A DNA stretch of 64,000 nucleotides, taken from positions 139,167 through 203,166 of the forward strand of contig JBKJPX010000007.1 of NCBI GenBank assembly GCA_046594215.1. Direction: 5' to 3'. This DNA comes from Panacagrimonas sp046594215 (GTDB lineage Bacteria > Pseudomonadota > Gammaproteobacteria > Nevskiales > Nevskiaceae). Of this stretch, positions 19,701-28,401 are shown in pieces. A model generated the notes under the pieces. That model was given only the letters and a program-made list of their open reading frames with translations. It was not told where the DNA came from and did not search any database. Position numbers and translations under genes: made by a program. Every line of letters begins with the position of its first letter. Within the stretch, counting starts at the first letter, position 1.

Positions 19701-20668
19701 CCGAAGGCGCGGCCCGCCGCGAAGAAGAGGAACAGGACAAGCGCGAGCCCGCCGATCCAACGCGCCTGCCGCGCATGGACCTGGAGATCGAGGACCTGCG
19801 CATGGGCGCCGCGGAACTGGGCCGGCTCGATTTCCGCACGATGCGCATCGGGGACGGCCAGCGCATCGACACGCTGCGCACTGCCGGGCACGGCGGCCAG
19901 ATCGATGCGCGGGGCGAGTGGCGGCGTGGGGCCGGCCGCTCCTCGGCGGACCTGCAGTTCTCGGTCGACAGCGATGCGATCGACGAGCTGCTCAAGGGCT
20001 TCGGCTATGCGCCGAGCCTGAGCGCGAAGCACAGCCGATTCCGCGGGGTGATGAGCTGGCCGGCCGTGCTGCCCACCGCGCCGCGCGGCATCAAGCCCTC
20101 TGCCGGCGACGGCTATCTCGAGATCGACGTGTCGAAGGGTTCTCTGCGCAGCCTGGACCCGGGCGCCGGTCGCGTGCTCGGGCTGATCAATTTCTGGGCG
20201 CTGCCGCGGCGACTCACGCTGGACTTTCGCGACGTGGTCTCGGACGGCCTGGGCTTCGACCAGATCAAGGGCCGCTTCAACGTCACGCAGGGCAACGCCA
20301 CCACCGACGACCTGAACATCGACGCGCCTTCGATGAAGATGGAAGTGCGCGGTCGCGTCGGCCTGATCGCGCACGACTACGACCAGCGCGTGCGCGTGTA
20401 CCCCGACGTGTCGGCAGGCGTCACGCTGGGCGCGCTGCTGATCGGCGGACCGGCGGCCGGCGCGCTGGCGCTGATCGCGCAGCAGGTGCTCGACGGGCCG
20501 CTCGACCAGGTTGGCCAGCTCAGTTACCGGCTCACCGGAAGCTGGGAAGATCCGCAGGTCGTGCGCGAGGAGCACGGCGTGATTCCGGGCGGCTCGCCCG
20601 CCACGCCGCTGCCCGCCAGCGCCTTGCCACCCGCCGCCCTTCCCGCAGGAGCAACCGTCCCGCCATGA
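16706..20668 (+). CDS. yhdP: YhdP family AsmA-like intermembrane phospholipid transport protein
   Basis: Very long periplasmic protein anchored in the inner membrane by one N-terminal helix (about 9-35: WWTSAVTLVALVLVAGALL). YhdP, TamB and YdbH are known to carry phospholipids to the outer membrane. The 1320-aa length matches the family. The body is mostly beta-rich repeats, as in AsmA-like bridges, and the C-terminal AsmA-like domain is recognisable in GAGRVLGLINFWALPRRLTLDF and DGLGFDQIKGRFNV. The C-terminus ends in a Pro/Ala-rich stretch. The location after rng and before a nitrilase is the conserved context. The stop overlaps the next start by four bases (ATGA). Confidence 0.92.
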   Translation: MERVRRRWWTSAVTLVALVLVAGALLTATFQLVMLVAPGFREDLADYVSHVAGQPVEIGGVSLGWRGLAPRLDLTDITLYGEDEDSPALSAERLRLGFGLARLLSGDTTPNRVELSGVELFAQIDEDGKFSLRGIDTTGMPARGTQAWLRQLGRFQSVRLSRCELLLDDARLRGAEPRFRLVDAEISFADGRGEASAELSLPPAMGSSVVFDAEMTGNLEKPETWAGRWKAKVEGLTGLPWLDAVLAEDASVHFQGTEMALDGVLERGQVGAINVLLDADSVVGRRAAREASLRDISLAARLAPQAQGWMLDIGRMEVSGARGAWPTTQARVRYSLENTQVDTEGQPALPHLEAEASYLNLADLVPWMGMLPSDGIGAEAGRLRGLSGAVRRLVLRWDGASESGEPRFNLRADLDELALAAGAQMPGFDGLSGEFSASENSGRLRLRDMPFALHFAKVFTRPVSFESVSGELAWTRTGEGWDMQLPKFGWQLDGSRGEGALELFVPRGSEGSPRIKLDARFSATDVTRLKAYMPAFWPDNLRDWLQRAIVSGRAPAARLRIEGDLSDFPFVERPGLFALDIDAADATLAFAPDWPAVEKLAAHLEFRGNSLAIRGESGSVTGTRVEHVEALIPDLHEPQLSITGEVQGDAARFYDFLRASPLAPKLAGLLTRTTASGDSVVRVDLDIPLKHAHDAEVAGEIQLRGLRLDVNGLPEPALDVRGEMSFDNHTVSAEALTGQLFGSTVTAKLHQDDDGVLRLRGGFEFVPSATGDGVSRLLPVFLRKGMEGRSQWHAVLALSGADAGRVHLSSNLQGLTVKLPQPMQKPPDVAWPTTVDLASERAFPLRVAVEVQDRLGADLAFTHDGTGTRYLQRGRIRVGAGASPHAGEDGLFIAGTVPDLEPISWVAAVNDGARVDPGDAATQPAPVPALSADLNVGILWLGAQRVEGVRLVQQPAPGGWSTRVTGNGAQGELGFRNGADGGALTGRFQRLQFAPRRMTEGAARREEEEQDKREPADPTRLPRMDLEIEDLRMGAAELGRLDFRTMRIGDGQRIDTLRTAGHGGQIDARGEWRRGAGRSSADLQFSVDSDAIDELLKGFGYAPSLSAKHSRFRGVMSWPAVLPTAPRGIKPSAGDGYLEIDVSKGSLRSLDPGAGRVLGLINFWALPRRLTLDFRDVVSDGLGFDQIKGRFNVTQGNATTDDLNIDAPSMKMEVRGRVGLIAHDYDQRVRVYPDVSAGVTLGALLIGGPAAGALALIAQQVLDGPLDQVGQLSYRLTGSWEDPQVVREEHGVIPGGSPATPLPASALPPAALPAGATVPP

Positions 20669-21489
20669 GCGCCGTCGCCGCATTGCAGATGAACTCCGGC
20701 GACGACGTCGCCGCCAATCTCGCCACCGCCGCGCGCCTCGTGGAGGCGGCCGCGGCTGGAGGCGCAGTGCTTGCCGCGTTGCCGGAGAACTTTGCGTTCA
20801 TGGGCGCACACGAGACCGCCAAGCTCGCGCATGCCGAGCCTGACGGGCGAGGGCCGATTCAGGATTTCCTCGCCGCCTGCGCGCAGAAGAACAGGATCTG
20901 GGTGCTGGCCGGCACGGTGCCTGTGGCGGTACCTGGTGATTCGCAGCGCGTTTACGCCGCGTCGCTGGTGTACGACTGCGAAGGACGCCGCGCGGCGCGC
21001 TACGACAAGATCCACCTGTTCGACGTGGACGTGCAGCGCGACGGACGCAGCGAGCGCTACCAGGAGTCCAGGCACATCGCCGCCGGCGACTGGAAGCCGG
21101 TCACGGTCGACACGCCGGCAGGGCGGTTGGGCCTGTCCGTCTGCTACGACGTTCGCTTCCCCGAGCTGTATCGCGAGCTGGTCGCTCAGGGCGCGCAGCT
21201 TCTGTGCACGCCGGCCGCGTTCACCGCGCGCACGGGCGAAGTCCACTGGGAGATGCTGCAGCGTGCGCGTGCGGTGGAGAACCTGTGTTACGTGATCGCG
21301 CCCGCGCAGCACGGCACGCATCCGGGCGGTCGCAAGACCTGGGGCCACGCGATGGTGGTCGATCCCTGGGGCGAAGTGCTGGCCTGCGAGCCCGCGGGCG
21401 ACGCCGCGGTGATTGGACGCGTGGACTTGGAGAAGCAAGCGGTGCTGCGCGCGAGCTTCCCGGCGCTGAGTCATCGGCGCGGTTCCTAG
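20665..21489 (+). CDS. Carbon-nitrogen hydrolase (Nit1/YbeM-like, probable deaminated-glutathione amidase)
   Basis: Nitrilase-superfamily amidase. The 274-aa protein shows the Glu-Lys-Cys triad: Glu in LPENFAFMG, Lys in YDKIHLFDVDV and Cys in SVCYDVRFPELYR. The residues around these match the NitFhit/Nit1 group, whose members repair deaminated glutathione; that substrate is family knowledge and not shown here. The start codon is fixed by the ATGA overlap with yhdP. In many gammaproteobacteria the next gene would be tldD. Here the next gene is an orphan of different composition. Confidence 0.88.
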   Translation: MSAVAALQMNSGDDVAANLATAARLVEAAAAGGAVLAALPENFAFMGAHETAKLAHAEPDGRGPIQDFLAACAQKNRIWVLAGTVPVAVPGDSQRVYAASLVYDCEGRRAARYDKIHLFDVDVQRDGRSERYQESRHIAAGDWKPVTVDTPAGRLGLSVCYDVRFPELYRELVAQGAQLLCTPAAFTARTGEVHWEMLQRARAVENLCYVIAPAQHGTHPGGRKTWGHAMVVDPWGEVLACEPAGDAAVIGRVDLEKQAVLRASFPALSHRRGS

Positions 21490-21689
21490 TGTTGCCGGCG
21501 CCGCCGCACGGAACCCTGTCACCGCGATCGCTCACGCGGCTCGACCGCCGCGTATCTGTGCGTCGCGTCTCATCACGAACTCTGGAAGCGCCTTTGCGCC
21601 GTTGCACCTCCATGATTTCGACGTGCACGATCGGGGGGCCGGCCGCGGTATCGAGCCGAGATCCAGCATGGCGCACAGGGGAAACAAAT

Positions 21690-22157
21690 ATGGCTTCCGT
21701 CTTGAAACTGAGTCCGCCCCTTGGGGCAATGAAGTTCTACTACAACGTTTCGGCGAAAGTGGGGCCTTACGCCGCCCGCGCATGCGTGAACAATCCAACG
21801 GACGTCGAACTCGTCAACCTGCTGTTGTCGATCGCATACCCTCCAAAGACTTGGCCGCAAAAAATGACGTCCGGAACGATCAGGCGCGGCTCAGCGCTCG
21901 ATTCCGCGAGCTGTTTCCTGATCTACAGCCTGCAGGATGCCTCTGACGAGGCGGGCGGGTTCACGAAGAACGAAAGGCCCGATGGTGTGATCTCTCCGGG
22001 CAGCATGACCGGTGGATACGGAGCCGGCACGATCTACACCATCGCGAAACTGAACTATGACGCGAGAAAGTTTGATCAGAATGCTTGGCAGCGCCTGTGG
22101 GAGCAGCCCGGAATTTCCCCGATGCTAAGGGCTCAGATCACGCACTCGTACACCTGA
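21690..22157 (+). CDS. Orphan hypothetical protein, lower GC than its neighbours
   Basis: I do not recognise this 155-aa protein. Support for a real gene: AGGGGAA lies 8 bases before the ATG at 21690, and the translation looks like a folded soluble domain (MKFYYNVSAKVGPYAARA, NNPTDVELVNLLLSIAY, SCFLIYSLQDASD, TGGYGAGTIYTIAKLNYD). It has no signal peptide or membrane segment. Base composition is visibly lower in GC, with codons such as AAA, TTA-like and ATA that are rare in its neighbours. It follows the maf-rng-yhdP-nitrilase run where tldD is usually found, after a 200-bp gap, and converges on pdxH. Signs point to acquisition by transfer. Function unknown. Confidence 0.65.
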   Translation: MASVLKLSPPLGAMKFYYNVSAKVGPYAARACVNNPTDVELVNLLLSIAYPPKTWPQKMTSGTIRRGSALDSASCFLIYSLQDASDEAGGFTKNERPDGVISPGSMTGGYGAGTIYTIAKLNYDARKFDQNAWQRLWEQPGISPMLRAQITHSYT

Positions 22158-22237
22158 CGCAGCTCGGCAAGGAAGGCGCATACCTCAGCCGGACGACCGC
22201 CTCGTCGAAGGATGCCGCGACCTGGGTTCCCGACGGT

Positions 22238-22855
22238 TCAGGGTTCGAGGCGTTCCACGCGCCAGACACCTTCGGCGTACCGGTAGCGCAGGCGATCGTG
22301 CAGGCGGTTGCGACGGCCTTGCCAGAACTCGACGATCTGCGGGCGCAGCACGTAGCCGCCCCAGTCATCGGGTAGTGGCACCGGCCCACCCGCCAGGCGC
22401 CGCTCGTTATCCGCCAGGCGCGCTTCGAGTTCGGCGCGACTCGCGACCACGCGCGACTGACGCGAGGTCATTGCGCCAACCTGCGAGCCGCGGGGCCGGC
22501 TCTCGAAATAACCTTGCGTGAGCTCGCGCGGCACTTTCCCCACAGTGCCCTCGAAGCGCACCTGGCGCTCCAGGCGGTCCCACCAGAACGTGGCCGCCGC
22601 GAACGGGTGAACGGCGAGCTCCTGGCCCTTGCGGCCGTCGTAGCAGGTGTAGAACGTGAGGCCCGATTCATGGAGGCCCTTGAAGAGCACGACGCGCGCG
22701 GAGGGGCGGCCGTCCGCGCCGACCGTGGCCAGCGTGAACGCGGTGGGCTCGATCATGCCGGCGCTGCGCGCGTCGCCCAGCCAGGCCTCGAACTGCACCA
22801 GCGGATCGGCGTCCAGTGCCGTCTCGTCGAGCGGCGGATTCTTGATGTACTGCAT
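22238..22855 (-). CDS. pdxH: Pyridoxamine/pyridoxine 5'-phosphate oxidase
   Basis: FMN enzyme that makes pyridoxal 5'-phosphate in vitamin B6 synthesis and salvage. The 205-aa protein contains FTLATVGADGRPSARVVLFKG, the FMN-binding strand pair, FAAATFWWDRLERQVRFEG, the ESRPRGSQVGAMTS loop and the C-terminal WGGYVLRPQIVEFWQGRRNRLHDR signature, all diagnostic for PdxH. It ends RVERLEP, the usual C-terminus. It converges with the orphan gene and diverges from the large hybrid kinase, with 76 bases between the start codons. Confidence 0.96.
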   Translation of the reverse strand: MQYIKNPPLDETALDADPLVQFEAWLGDARSAGMIEPTAFTLATVGADGRPSARVVLFKGLHESGLTFYTCYDGRKGQELAVHPFAAATFWWDRLERQVRFEGTVGKVPRELTQGYFESRPRGSQVGAMTSRQSRVVASRAELEARLADNERRLAGGPVPLPDDWGGYVLRPQIVEFWQGRRNRLHDRLRYRYAEGVWRVERLEP

Positions 22856-22931
22856 GCGTCGCAGTGTGCATCAGCTCGTGGTGGGATGGGCTCGCTGGCC
22901 CGCGAGGGCTGCGCTCGTCACAATCTCGGCC

Positions 22932-25900
22932 GTGCCCCACGCCCGAGTTATCGCCCGCACGCTGATCCCGGAATCCCGTCTTCGATTCTTCGTGGCGGCA
23001 CTGTTGTGCGCCTGGATGGTCGCAGCGCCCGCGTCGGCCGAGCCTTTCGTCGCCACCGCTGAGGAGCAGGCCTGGCTGGCCGCGCATCCCGTGCTGCGTC
23101 TGGGCATCGATCCCGACTACGCGCCGATCGAGTTCGTCGACGAGCAGCGCCAGTACCAGGGCCTGGTCGCCGATTACGTCGTCGCCGTCGGCAGGCAGCT
23201 GGGCGTGAAGATCGAGCCGCAGCTGGGACTGAACCGGAGAGAGAGCTACGCGCGCGGCTTGCGCGGGGAGATCGACCTGTACGGTTCGGTCGGGCGCAGC
23301 GAGGAGCGTGAGCACGACTTCCTGTTCACCCCACCCTATGCCGAGATCGCCTCGGTCATCGTCGTGCGCACCAGCCAGCTCGGCGTGCTCGTGGCGGCGG
23401 ACCTCGCCAACCGCAGGGTGGCGCTGGTCGAGGGCTATGCCGACAGCCGCCTGCTGCTCGACCAGTTTCCCCAACTCAAGGTGCAGTTCGAACCGTCCAA
23501 TCTGGCGGCGCTCGAGAGCGTGGCCAGCGGAGGCGTGGATGCGGCGGTGTTGCCCCTGCCGATCGCGGCCTACCTGATCCAGAAGCACGGACTGGCCAAC
23601 CTGAAGATCGCCGGATCCAACCCCCTGCGTTCGACCAAGCTGCATTTCATGGTGCCCAAGGATCGGCCGCTGCTGATCGGCATGCTGTCGCGCGCGCTCG
23701 ACGCGATCACCCCCGAGGAACACCGGAACATCCAGACGCGCTGGTTCAACGTGAAGTACGAGACCGGACTCGATCCGCGCAAGGTCGGGCGGCAGGTGCT
23801 GACCGGCGCCGGTGTGGCCCTACTGATCATCCTGGCGGTGGCTTGGTGGGGCCTGTTGATGCGTCGGGAGGTTGAGCGCCGTCGAGCAGCCGAAAGCGAT
23901 GCGCAGGGCACGGCCCAGCGCCTGGCGGAGAGTCGCGCGCAGCTCGAGGTGGCGGTGCTGCGCCAGCGCGAGATCACCGACTCGATTGTGGGTGCGGTGT
24001 TCCAGTTCAACCTGGACCCGGAGGGCCAGCTCCGGCTGGAGTTCGTCAGCGGCCGACTGCTCGAGGAATTCGGCAACGGACCTCATGAAGTGGTGGGCGT
24101 CATCGACGATGCGCGGATGGTGCTGATCGACGAGGCCGATCGCGCCGCCGTGCGCGAGTCGCTGATTGGCGCGCTGCGCACGCAGGATCGATGGGAGCAC
24201 GAGTTCCGCGTGAACCTGCGCGACGGCCGGCGAATGTGGCTGCGCGCGGAGTCGGTGCCGCGGCGCGAGGCGGACGGGAAGGTGGTGGCGAGCGGGTACC
24301 TCTCCGACATCACCGAACGCAAAACCATGGAGAACTCGCTCGAGCAGGTGCGCGCAGATCTCACGCGCGCGCTCTCGACGGCGGCGCTCCAGCTGCGCGC
24401 GGTGCTCGACAATTCGCCGGCCGCGATCTGGGCACGCGATCTCAACGGCGCCTACCAGTTCGCGAACGAGTCTTTCCGGCGCCTTTTCGACCTGCCGCCA
24501 GGAGATCTCGCCGGTCGGCCCCTGGCCGAACTGCTGCCGGCGTCGGTGGTGGTCACGTTCGACGCGAACGATCGCCAGGTGCTGGAGACCAAGCGCAGCG
24601 CGAACTTCGTCGAGGTGATGCAAAGGCCCGGGGGCGCGCGGCACCTTCTGATGGTGAAGTTCCCGCTGATTGATGAGGGCAAGGTCATCGCGATCGGCGG
24701 CACCGGTATCGACATCACCGAGCAGATCCGCTTGCAGGAGGAACTGCGACGCCTCAATGCCACGCTCGAGCAGCGCGTGGAGAACCGCACGCGCGAGCTG
24801 CGCGAGACGCTCGACGAACTCGCGCGCGCGCGCGAGTCGGCCGAGAGCGCGTCGCGCGCCAAAGGCGAGTTCCTGGCCAACATGAGCCACGAGATCCGTA
24901 CGCCGATGAACGCGATCCTCGGGCTGTCGCACCTGGCGTTGAAGACCGACCTCAGCGCACGCCAGCGCGACTACCTCGGAAAGATCAGCGGCGCGGGCCA
25001 GTCGTTGCTCGGCCTGATCAACGACATCCTGGATTTCTCGAAGATCGAGGCCGGCAAGCTGGTGGTGGAACGCATCGAATTCGACCTCGACATCGTGCTC
25101 GACAATCTCGCCACCGTGATCGGCGTGAAGGCCTGCGAGAAGGGCCTCGAATTCTCCATCGATCGTCCGCCGGACTCGCCGCAGCTGTTCGGCGACCCGA
25201 TGCGGCTGGGGCAGGTGCTCGTGAACCTGGCCAACAACGCGGTGAAGTTCACGGAGCAGGGCGAGGTCGCGGTGTGCATCGAACTCGAGCCGCAGGGCGA
25301 ATCGGAGTGCCTCCTGCGTGCGCGCGTGCGCGACACGGGCATCGGGCTCAACGACGAGCAGCAGGTGCGGCTGTTCCGCTCATTCGAGCAGGCCGACGCC
25401 TCCATCACACGCAAGCACGGCGGCACGGGACTGGGCCTGGCCATCAGCAAACAGCTGATCGGACTCATGGGCGGCGAGATTGGCGTGAACAGCGAGCCCG
25501 GCCGGGGCAGCGTCTTCTGGTTCACCGTCGCCCTGGGCCGCGCGGGCGCACGCCGCCCGCGCGCGCACCCGACGATCACGCGCGGGCTGCACTCTCTGGT
25601 CGTTGACGACAATCCCACCTCGCGCGAAATCGTCGGCCGCTATCTGGATTCGTTCGGCATGTCGCACGAGCAGGCGCCAGATGCGAAGACCGCGCTGGAG
25701 ATGCTGTCCCGGGCCGATCCGCCTTTCGGCCTGGTGCTGCTCGACTGGAAGATGCCGGGCATGGATGGGCTGGCCTGTGCGCGCGAGATCCGCCGTCGCG
25801 CCAGTCCGCAGCGCGGACCCCGGATCATCATGCTGTCGGCCTACGCGCGCGAGGAACTCCTCGGACAGTTCGACGGCAAGCTGTTCGACAGCTTCCTGCT

Positions 25901-27056
25901 CAAGCCGGTCAATCCCTCGCTGCTGTACGAGGCCATGCTCTCGGCCTTGGGCGAGTCTGCCGCGGTGCCGCTGATAGGACCCGACCGGGCGGAGACGCTC
26001 GCCGCGCGCGGCCTGCAGGGCCTGTCGGTGCTTCTGGTGGAGGATCACCCGGTCAACCAGCAGATCGCGCGCGAGTTGCTCGAGGGCGCCGGCATTCGCG
26101 TGGCGATCGCCGGCGACGGCGCGCAGGCGCTCGCGCGAGTGGAGCACGAGCGCTTCGACCTGGTGTTGATGGACATGCAGATGCCGGTCATGGACGGACT
26201 GGAAGCGACGCGGCGCCTGCGAGCCGACCCGCGCCACGCCCGGCTGCCCGTGATCGCGATGACCGCCAACGCGATGCAGCAGGATCGCGACGCATGCCTC
26301 GCGGCCGGCATGAACGAGCACGTGGCCAAGCCGATCAACGTGGTCGAGATGTTCGGCGCCATCCGGCGGTGGAGCGGCCGCGAGGAAATCGACCTGGAGG
26401 AGATCGACGAGCCGACCCACGTCATGCGCCAGCAGCCCGTCGACCCGGGCAGCCTGCCGGGTGTCGAGTCGCTGGATGCGATCACCGGGCTGCGCCGGAC
26501 GCAGGGCGATCTGGCGCGCTACCGCCGCCTGCTCGAGATGTTCGTGCGCTCCGAGGCCGATGTCGTGCTGCGCATGGAGGCGGCAATCGAGCGCGGCGAC
26601 CGCCTCACGGCCTGCCGACACGCGCATTCGCTCAAGGGCGTGGCGGCGACCATCGGCGCCGATGAACTGGCCGCGGTCGCCGCCACCATCGAGGACTACC
26701 TGCGCCAGGGCGGCGACCCCGACCCTGCGCTCGAGCAGCTCGAGGCCACGGTCTCCGCGCTGATCGTGCCGCTGCGCGAGTGGCTTGAAGTCCACCCGTT
26801 GGACTCCGCCCCGACGCCGAGCAGTGATTCCGTCGGCGCGACGGGCCCCTGGCGCAAGTTGGTCGAACAACTCCGGCGCCAGCTCGACGACGACGACACT
26901 GCAGCGCGCGACACCCTGGAGATCCTGGATGCCGCGCTGGCGACCCACCCCGCGCGGCCGCGCCTGCAGGTCCTGCGCCACGCGATCGCGGAATACGATT
27001 TTCCGGCCGCGAAGGCGGCCGTGCCCGCATTACTCCAAGCCTTGGCCGCGCCGTAG
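22932..27056 (+). CDS. BvgS/EvgS-like unorthodox hybrid sensor histidine kinase
   Basis: Inner-membrane sensor with a complete internal phosphorelay, 1374 aa. In order: signal/anchor segment (about 15-35), a periplasmic SBP_bac_3-type binding domain (about 45-275: HPVLRLGIDPDYAPIEFVDE), a membrane helix (about 287-310), two PAS domains (about 345-470 and 490-610), HisKA with H653 in SHEIRTP, an HATPase domain ending GTGLGLAISKQLIGLMGG, receiver 1 with D938 (LLDWKMPG), receiver 2 with D1081 (LMDMQMPV) and an Hpt domain with H1232 (HSLKG). I take GTG 22932 as the start because it precedes the signal segment; no ATG fits. A REC/HD-GYP gene follows after a 206-bp gap and is a likely output partner. 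The ligand is unknown. Confidence 0.9.
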   Translation: MPHARVIARTLIPESRLRFFVAALLCAWMVAAPASAEPFVATAEEQAWLAAHPVLRLGIDPDYAPIEFVDEQRQYQGLVADYVVAVGRQLGVKIEPQLGLNRRESYARGLRGEIDLYGSVGRSEEREHDFLFTPPYAEIASVIVVRTSQLGVLVAADLANRRVALVEGYADSRLLLDQFPQLKVQFEPSNLAALESVASGGVDAAVLPLPIAAYLIQKHGLANLKIAGSNPLRSTKLHFMVPKDRPLLIGMLSRALDAITPEEHRNIQTRWFNVKYETGLDPRKVGRQVLTGAGVALLIILAVAWWGLLMRREVERRRAAESDAQGTAQRLAESRAQLEVAVLRQREITDSIVGAVFQFNLDPEGQLRLEFVSGRLLEEFGNGPHEVVGVIDDARMVLIDEADRAAVRESLIGALRTQDRWEHEFRVNLRDGRRMWLRAESVPRREADGKVVASGYLSDITERKTMENSLEQVRADLTRALSTAALQLRAVLDNSPAAIWARDLNGAYQFANESFRRLFDLPPGDLAGRPLAELLPASVVVTFDANDRQVLETKRSANFVEVMQRPGGARHLLMVKFPLIDEGKVIAIGGTGIDITEQIRLQEELRRLNATLEQRVENRTRELRETLDELARARESAESASRAKGEFLANMSHEIRTPMNAILGLSHLALKTDLSARQRDYLGKISGAGQSLLGLINDILDFSKIEAGKLVVERIEFDLDIVLDNLATVIGVKACEKGLEFSIDRPPDSPQLFGDPMRLGQVLVNLANNAVKFTEQGEVAVCIELEPQGESECLLRARVRDTGIGLNDEQQVRLFRSFEQADASITRKHGGTGLGLAISKQLIGLMGGEIGVNSEPGRGSVFWFTVALGRAGARRPRAHPTITRGLHSLVVDDNPTSREIVGRYLDSFGMSHEQAPDAKTALEMLSRADPPFGLVLLDWKMPGMDGLACAREIRRRASPQRGPRIIMLSAYAREELLGQFDGKLFDSFLLKPVNPSLLYEAMLSALGESAAVPLIGPDRAETLAARGLQGLSVLLVEDHPVNQQIARELLEGAGIRVAIAGDGAQALARVEHERFDLVLMDMQMPVMDGLEATRRLRADPRHARLPVIAMTANAMQQDRDACLAAGMNEHVAKPINVVEMFGAIRRWSGREEIDLEEIDEPTHVMRQQPVDPGSLPGVESLDAITGLRRTQGDLARYRRLLEMFVRSEADVVLRMEAAIERGDRLTACRHAHSLKGVAATIGADELAAVAATIEDYLRQGGDPDPALEQLEATVSALIVPLREWLEVHPLDSAPTPSSDSVGATGPWRKLVEQLRRQLDDDDTAARDTLEILDAALATHPARPRLQVLRHAIAEYDFPAAKAAVPALLQALAAP

Positions 27057-27262
27057 GCATTACGGCGTAGCCGGGTCATCGTCGAGGTCGGAAAAACTGT
27101 GAGAGCGGTGATCAAGTGCGGGGCCCCCGCGCCAGACCGAGGCAGCGCCGAGGCGCGTCTTGGTGTAAGAAGTGGGTCGGGGGTTCTTGTGAGTCGACAT
27201 GCGGACCACGCTGCCCGAAAGGCAGTGCGTCACCGCACCGAAGCTCGTCTGGAAGGGTAAGG

Positions 27263-28318
27263 ATGGACGTGGACGACCAGAGCGAACGCGACCGGGCCTC
27301 GATCCTGGTGGTGGACGACATCCCGGCGAACATCGAGGTTCTGTCGGGGATCCTGCGCGGCGACTACCGGGTGCGGGCGGCCACGAGCGGCGCGCGCGCC
27401 CTTGCGATCGCGTCGGGAGATTCGCCGCCGCAGCTGATCCTGCTCGACGTCATGATGCCGGACATGGATGGCCTGGCCGTGTGCCGCCGTCTCAAGGCGG
27501 ACCTGCGCACGCGCCACATCCCGGTGATCTTCGTGACCGCCATGAGCGAGATCGAGGACGAGACGCAGGGCTTCGAGGCCGGCTGCGTGGACTACGTGAC
27601 CAAGCCCGTGAGCCCGTCGATCGTGCTCGCCCGTGTCGGCACCCACCTGGCCCTGGCCAACCAGAGCCGTATGCTCGAGCGGCAGGTTCGTGTGCGCACC
27701 AACGAACTGGAGCGCACGCGCCTGGCCGTGATCCGCTGCCTGGGCAAGGCCTCGGAGTTCAAGGACGACAACACCGGTCTGCATGTGGTTCGCATGAGCC
27801 AGTACTCGCGCGCGCTCGGCATCGCGGTGGGCATGAACGAGGCGGATGCCGACCTGCTCATGCTGGCTTCGCCGATGCACGACGTCGGCAAGATTGGTGT
27901 GCCCGACAGCATCCTCAAGAAGCCGGGCAAACTCACGCCCGAAGAGTGGGTGCTGATGCAGCAGCACGTGCCCTATGGCGGGATGATTCTCGGAGACCAG
28001 GATTCCGAACTGTTGCAGATGGCCAAGACCATCGCGCTGACCCATCACGAGAAGTGGGACGGATCGGGCTACCCGGCCGGTCTCAAGGGCGAGGACATTC
28101 CGCTGGTGGGACGCATCACGGCGCTGGCCGACGTGTTCGACGCGCTGACGAGCGTGCGGCCCTACAAGCGCGCCTGGACGCTCGACGAGACCGTCGACTA
28201 CATCCGGAAGGAGCGTGCCAAGCACTTCGATCCGCTGCTGGTCGACAAGCTCACGCAGGTGCTGCCGGAGTTCGAACGCATCAAGACGTTCTACGCAGAC
28301 CAGCTCGCCGGCCACTGA
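27263..28318 (+). CDS. Response regulator with HD-GYP c-di-GMP phosphodiesterase domain
   Basis: Cytosolic two-domain regulator, 351 aa. The receiver (about 10-130) has D62 in LLDVMMPDMDG and the conserved Lys in VTKPVSP. A short coiled coil (about 145-165) leads to the HD-GYP domain, with H206-D207 in HDVGKIG, the second His pair in LTHHEKWDGSGYP and the closing RITALADVFDALTS. HD-GYP proteins of this layout (RpfG-like) hydrolyse c-di-GMP when phosphorylated; all key residues appear present. ATG 27263 is chosen because it opens the receiver with GGAAGGG shortly upstream. Its position after the hybrid kinase suggests a shared pathway. Confidence 0.93.
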   Translation: MDVDDQSERDRASILVVDDIPANIEVLSGILRGDYRVRAATSGARALAIASGDSPPQLILLDVMMPDMDGLAVCRRLKADLRTRHIPVIFVTAMSEIEDETQGFEAGCVDYVTKPVSPSIVLARVGTHLALANQSRMLERQVRVRTNELERTRLAVIRCLGKASEFKDDNTGLHVVRMSQYSRALGIAVGMNEADADLLMLASPMHDVGKIGVPDSILKKPGKLTPEEWVLMQQHVPYGGMILGDQDSELLQMAKTIALTHHEKWDGSGYPAGLKGEDIPLVGRITALADVFDALTSVRPYKRAWTLDETVDYIRKERAKHFDPLLVDKLTQVLPEFERIKTFYADQLAGH

Positions 28319-28401
28319 GTGCGGTACGCACGCTAGCCGAGCGGCCACTGGCGGGCATGCACCGGTAGAATGCGGGGCTCGATCATCATTCGAACCCTGC
28401 C

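Noticed and set aside
27205..27228. A hairpin with a CGAAA loop in the leader of the HD-GYP gene, considered as a c-di-GMP (GEMM) riboswitch
   Set aside because: Only a short CTGCC/GGCAG stem is present; the conserved GEMM core sequences around the loop and the second helix are not there.
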